Positions 58,862 to 64,000 of a stretch of 64,000 nucleotides of DNA are shown here, piece by piece. Source of the stretch: Sipunculus nudus (Eukaryota; Annelida; Sipuncula; Golfingiida; Sipunculidae). The DNA is taken from contig CM049307.1 of assembly GCA_026874595.1 (NCBI GenBank), forward strand, positions 50,209,178 through 50,273,177. Reading direction: 5' to 3'. A model generated the notes under the pieces. The model searched no databases, had not been told where the DNA came from, and worked only from the letters and a program-made list of their open reading frames with translations. Position numbers and translations under genes: made by a program. The first letter of the stretch is position 1. The number at the start of each line of letters is the position of its first letter.

Positions 58862-59539
58862 TTACATATACCCTAAATATATATGTACATGTATATATGT
58901 CAATGCAATACAATACCCATGCATGCATGCATGCAGTCACATTGATTCGAGAATACTTGGGTTTCACATTTTCAAAGACTTTATTTTATATGTATGCTCC
59001 TAAAGCTTTATCCCCCCCCCCCCAAAAAAAAAAAAAACCCAAAAAAAACTAGCATGATATAAACATATAAAATGCTTTCTTCATGATGGGACCTATACAT
59101 AAGCCAAACAAAAGTTTATTCATAAACATGATCAATCTTTCTGTAAAGACCAGTTGGTGATTGTATATCTTGAAAATTAAACATGATTTTTTAAAGCTTT
59201 TTAAATCTATATTTCGAATTAATTTTGAGAAGGATATAAAGGTATATATAAGTACAAATATCAACAATAAACATAAATTTGTTTATACTGAACACAGCTC
59301 TAATTCACATCAAAATTTAATATTTCAATACAAGTATATAAAAATAAAAACATTCTGCCCATGAATATAAACACAGTCGTTTATTTTTTTTCTCTCTTTT
59401 GAAAAAAAAATATTAATCCACAGAAAGTAAAAAATGAGCAGTCTCATAAAAGAGCGATTTGCTCTCAAAATTTCATATTTTCATCTATACATGTATATTT
59501 TCCTTTCCTCCTTGGGGAAAAAAAGCTTATTTGACCCAA

Positions 59540-60470
59540 AGTTAAACACATCTCATGAAGGAGGCTTTTGTCTCCCGATAACAGATTATATTAAAGGCTC
59601 AGCAATAAAGGCTAACGGTTCAGCAAGGGCTTTTAAAAGTTAACCGGCCTGAGTTCGGCGTGATTAAAGTCAGACTGCTTGATTGCATCCTGTGTCAGGA
59701 ACACTTGGATCTCTCCATCATATATTTGTAGTGAGTCTGGCGGGTTTGTCTATATACCCGGGGAAAGGGTTGCAAATGATGGCTGAAACTACCCTGGGAC
59801 AATTGGGCTTGATGCGAAGTCCTCTGACTCAATGGCCACTTAGACCAAGAATCATGGGTCGTTTTCGCATGAAAACTTTTGAAAAGGTTGAGTGACGAGG
59901 AAATCCCTGCTCAACATTTGCAAGTACTTGTCAGGTGGTGTCATGCATGCTTCACATAAAAGACTTGTCAAAAACGTCAAATAGGCTTCAAGGCGACGCA
60001 GTTATTATTGGTAGACAGCCTGGTCGTCATTATAAATTTACTGGCTGTGTTAGTGGGTGAACCACTTCTTGTGTTATTATGGGTCTAAGAGTTGCTGTTT
60101 CAAGAATCTGTTCTGTGGAACTCTCGAATGCCAACCAGGCTTTAAATGTGTACTCAGCAAACGTACAACAGTTGTACGGTGAAATGGATCCCGAGTTCAT
60201 GTTAATATGTGCAGTTCTGCAAGGGGCCGCCGTAACTTTAGAAAATCTTGCTTAAACACATTTACCTGTTTTGGGTGAAAGTGAAGCTCTTCTAATGTCC
60301 TCAACTGTAGAGATAGGAACCCTACCAGCTACTCATATGGTTAACAAGGGTGCCCTTCCAACCCCTCAGCTGCACACAAATGATTTATTATACTAACTCT
60401 TCATACAGGACAACCAACTCAAGTTCTTTTCCCGGATCTCCTGTTAAGTCCTAAATAAATTTTCTGCCGT
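59540..60470. promoter_or_regulatory. Unique noncoding island downstream of Pitx copy B
   Basis: About 0.9 kb of balanced, repeat-free DNA about 3 kb beyond Pitx copy B, with GTGATTAAAGTC (about 59660) and other ATTA cores. No protein domain was recognised in its short open frames. Confidence 0.3.
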
Positions 60471-60696
60471 GCTCAAGAGGTTTGTGCAAATGTTTTTCCA
60501 AAACACCATGAACGATGATTAATATATATCTATAAATGTTTATATAGAATATGTTTATCATGCAGCATTTTCAACAAAAAAGAAACAATCTCTCTAAATT
60601 ATTTTTCGTTTGAACCTTTAAAATAAAAAAAATCACTTACAGAAGAGTATGATAAAAATGATAAAAACAGGATGTTCACAATAAAACAGGTAAAAA

Positions 60697-60699
<3 letters not shown>

Positions 60700-60772
<73 letters not shown>

Positions 60773-60775
60773 ATT
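60700..60775. repeat. Compound (CT)n(TA)n microsatellite
   Basis: About 17 CT units followed by about 16 TA units and a short CACACA end. Confidence 0.95.
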
Positions 60776-61659
60776 TAAAAGCTTGTCATTTGCACATGCA
60801 ATATACATATATATGCTATAGTGGTCCCTACAGATTACAAATATTTCACATGCTTTTGCTTCCAGTACTAAAACTACAAAGTAACTATATGCATGTTATA
60901 ATATTTACCTTATTTTGTCCCATTTTTCCAAATGGGTAGAAACCTTGCATTTCTGTTTTGCTATTATATGCTCATTTATTCTATATATTTCAATCTCCTT
61001 ACAAAATCTGACATTAAATCATTTGGGCTCTGATAATATTCCTTTCTACTATAATATACACACATTTTAAATTTAAGGAGCACCTGATTTACTAAAAGGT
61101 TAATCTTCATTGGAAATCATGCATACAATTTATAGTGTTCAAGGTTAATGCATGCATAGTGGCTTCAGTAACTGACTTTGCAATGCATTACCTATTAAGA
61201 GGTCCATTTTAACTTTCCTCTTCTGTTTTACCCATGCATGTATAAACTCGCATTTTAAACCGTTTTGGAATCGTTCACGGAACATATTTAGATATGTCTT
61301 TGTTAAATCATAACCTAAAGAAAAAACTGGCAAAACCACGTATATATTTTTTCTATTGCTTGTTCATAACCTGAGAACTTCCCGAATAAACGCCATGGCA
61401 GCAAATATAAAAGTTGCTTCTATATATAAATTTATATCCTAAATATTTTTTTAAATCAGTACGGCCAATTATGAACATAAGCAGAATATAACAATATAGT
61501 TTAAGAAAGTGTGCATGAAATTTTGAAAATGTTGTAGTATACATAAGAAATATTAAATATTTACTTTAGAAGGTATAACATACACATGTGTATTATAACA
61601 ACGCACCAAGCATGATCTGTAAGACCCTAAATGCCGTGTACATCATATATATGTATTCA

Positions 61660-62580
61660 CCCCCGCTGTGAGCTAGAGCAGCGTGACCTTTTGGGGGCTG
61701 ACCTACAGCGTCGCGATCTCCGCCCTATAGGTTAATGGGTCTTGCAAGCTTAGGTGTACATCTGGGATCACACGAAGTTGGTCATCTTGCGGTCTGGGGC
61801 AAGGAATACGAGACCGTCCCACCGACACCTCTCTGCTTATCACAGTGATATTTCACACTCTGGCGTTGACACTTGACGTGAACTCGACTGCTCGCGATCT
61901 CTCGTCACACTAGACGAATTGCACCAATATAAACCCTCCGCTATCTCCACTATCATTGCATCAGTAACTCATCCCAAAGCAAGGCTAAATTTGCATAATG
62001 TTATATTAATAACTGTATTATCTAATCGAACAAATGCATTTGTAACAGGCCCCTTGCATCCATACATGTGTTTACCGTAACTTGATCAATATTTTGCATG
62101 CCGATGCTATCTGGGGGAAGCTAATTTGCCATCTGTGTTGGGCCGTCTACTTAATTGCAATTGGGGTGACTGGTTCTAATTGATTTGTCCACAGACATTA
62201 ATCTGCCCGCCCTAAATGAACTCAAAACACAAATTCCGGACAGTTGTTCTGGAAGTAATTGGTGTTAGACGGACACGGATACTGTTGACATAAGCCACTG
62301 TACTTTCCCTCTGACATCGTCTGCATGAGCGGGAATCATTTCACTTCAGCCAGTCACATCGTTTGGGGTGCCTTACAAACCCGGAATTATACATTTTGCC
62401 CTTGTAGGAACAGCTAAAATTTGATTAAAACTTTGAGAGTGTATTATCATGATGAGATTCAACAACAAAATATTCGAAGGTGAGGCGCAGTTTTTAAACT
62501 TTCGTTAAAAATGAAAGCGACCGTCGCTCCTACAACAGTGGAGGCGGCCATATTGGATGTATACAGCGGTCACGCAGGCA
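61660..62580. promoter_or_regulatory. Unique noncoding island with homeodomain-type motifs
   Basis: About 0.9 kb of balanced DNA. The part at 62090-62300 is dense in CTAATTTG, TTAATTGCAATTGG, CTAATTGATTTG and ACATTAATCTG words. The 3' edge contains GGCGGCCATATTGGA (YY1-type CCAT core, about 62542). Regulatory function is inferred. Confidence 0.33.
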
Positions 62581-62944
62581 GGATTTTTGAGCGAAATAAC
62601 GGGTTTGGGAGTTCATATTAATGTGCATTCCATGCCAAACGCTAAAAATGCTATAATGGTTAACGGTAAGTACAATTGGTTTGTGTCGATTTTGTGCCAG
62701 CAAATGAAACGTTGTTTCATTGGTTTTGCTCGCTCTGCAGGGTGAACCCTAGAGGTCTCAACGGCCATTTTCGAGTTTGGAAGAATACTGATCTAGTATT
62801 TGCGGTTTAAATGTGCACAATTTCCACTGTGTTTACATGTTAAAATTAACATGGTTATGGTGCATGCACTTTTTATGAGCATTTTAGTATTCTAACAACC
62901 AGGCCTTGCATTACTGGTATATGCTGAACGATCCTTAAATATAT

Positions 62945-62948
62945 ATTC

Positions 62949-62994
<46 letters not shown>

Positions 62995-63017
62995 GGTTAA
63001 ATATATATATATATATA

Positions 63018-63066
<49 letters not shown>
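62945..63066. repeat. TA microsatellite cluster
   Basis: Several TA runs with short TAATGGTTAAATA and TAATATAAATA interruptions, about 120 bp in total. Confidence 0.93.
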
Positions 63067-63069
<3 letters not shown>

Positions 63070-63384
63070 CTCTATAATCAACATGCAGAGTTGAAGAAAA
63101 CAACAATCCATATTGATCGTGTAAATGTGAAGATTTTAGCACACACATCATGCATAAGTACATACAATATAATTTCAGGGTCATGAATATATATCGTTAC
63201 CAGGTAAATGCATTTATTAAGTGCATAAATATTTCTTTAAATAATTTGACTGTAGAAAACAAAACAAAGCCTTCTTAAACAGTGAAATAAAATATAGGAA
63301 ATAAATTCATACACGGAGGCTTAATTATGAGAAGAATTTATATATATGGATATATATTAAGTTGAGTAACTATATATATATACA

Positions 63385-63388
63385 TATA

Positions 63389-63424
<36 letters not shown>
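63385..63424. repeat. (TA)n microsatellite
   Basis: Interrupted TA repeat of about 40 bp. Confidence 0.9.
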
Positions 63425-63427
<3 letters not shown>

Positions 63428-63961
63428 TTAAAGCTATATCCTTTCTCACATGGTCAATTTAAATTACTTATGACTTGAACTCTTACTTGAGCGAGGGTGT
63501 TACCTTATAAAGACCTCTGTAAATGCATTTAATCATGATAGAAATATTTTGAATTAAAGAATTAAAACATGTATATGTCCAACTGAATTTTCCCTAATAA
63601 TCTAACCTTTTTCATGGAAAATTAAGTTTAAATACCCATTTTTTTATTTTATGCATGGTTATCCCGTCAATTACCAGGGGATAATTCTATTCGCAACATT
63701 TCATCTAACCAACTATTGATCCAATTGATTTATTCAATAGTCATACATGGTTTCTTGACTTTCCATGCAATTAAGAAGTTTAAGAACATAGGAGAAGTTT
63801 TTTTCAGCGTTAATACAGATTTTAAATTATGTGATTTCGTGTATGCATGTTCTATATAATTATTTTGTTGAAAACTTATAGAATTATATATTGAAATTAG
63901 AATAAAGAAATTGAGCTACATTAACGCATATATAAGGTTGTTATTGCATTAAAGAGTCAAA

Positions 63962-63962
<1 letters not shown>

Positions 63963-64000
<38 letters not shown>
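63963..64000. repeat. (CA)n microsatellite reaching the window edge
   Basis: At least 18 CA units, continuing beyond the last base. Confidence 0.95.

Overview
The window is animal nuclear DNA: intron-containing genes, very AT-rich intergenic sequence, dozens of long (TA)n microsatellites, tRNA-derived SINEs, a truncated LINE, a MITE and a probable solo LTR. The only confident protein-coding genes are two complete, same-strand (+) copies of Pitx, a paired-class K50 homeobox gene with an OAR tail. Protein sequence, SINE style and microsatellite load suggest a lophotrochozoan, most likely a mollusc. That is an inference; no species-diagnostic sequence was recognised.

Layout. At 1-1142 lie a CCAAT/CRE/TATA promoter-like block and 5' UTR. 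Pitx copy A occupies 1143-5438 as three coding exons (1143-1326, 3264-3472, 4956-5438; 291 aa predicted), followed by a 3' UTR with an AATAAA near 6091. From about 6.1 to 47.6 kb is a gene desert holding a pogo/Tc1-like MITE (9.5 kb), two SINE families (9.1/23.9 kb and 11.7/31.7 kb), a likely solo LTR (10.4-11.3 kb), a 5'-truncated Rex1/CR1-like LINE with a frameshift (22.3-23.2 kb), a cluster of near-perfect palindromes (18.1 kb), a 36-bp minisatellite (44.1-45.1 kb) and many TA tracts. Between these repeats sit islands of unique, balanced-composition sequence of 0.3-1.4 kb that look like conserved noncoding or regulatory DNA. Pitx copy B occupies 48393-56652 (exons 48393-48582, 52628-52842, 56110-56652; 315 aa predicted), with its own CCAAT and CRE motifs upstream and an approximately 0.9 kb unique block inside intron 2. 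The last 7 kb is noncoding, with two more unique islands and TA/CA repeats.

The two Pitx copies share intron positions and phases (phase 1 before the homeodomain, phase 0 between homeodomain residues 46 and 47), 54 of 60 homeodomain residues, the post-homeodomain block and the OAR motif. Their N-termini are unrelated. This is a tandem duplication whose DNA-binding halves are conserved and whose N-terminal exons and probably regulation have diverged. Pitx proteins bind TAATCC-type sites and act in head, neuroendocrine and left-right (Nodal pathway) patterning in bilaterians. Several TTAATCC/GGATTAA matches in the islands make auto- or cross-regulation a testable idea.
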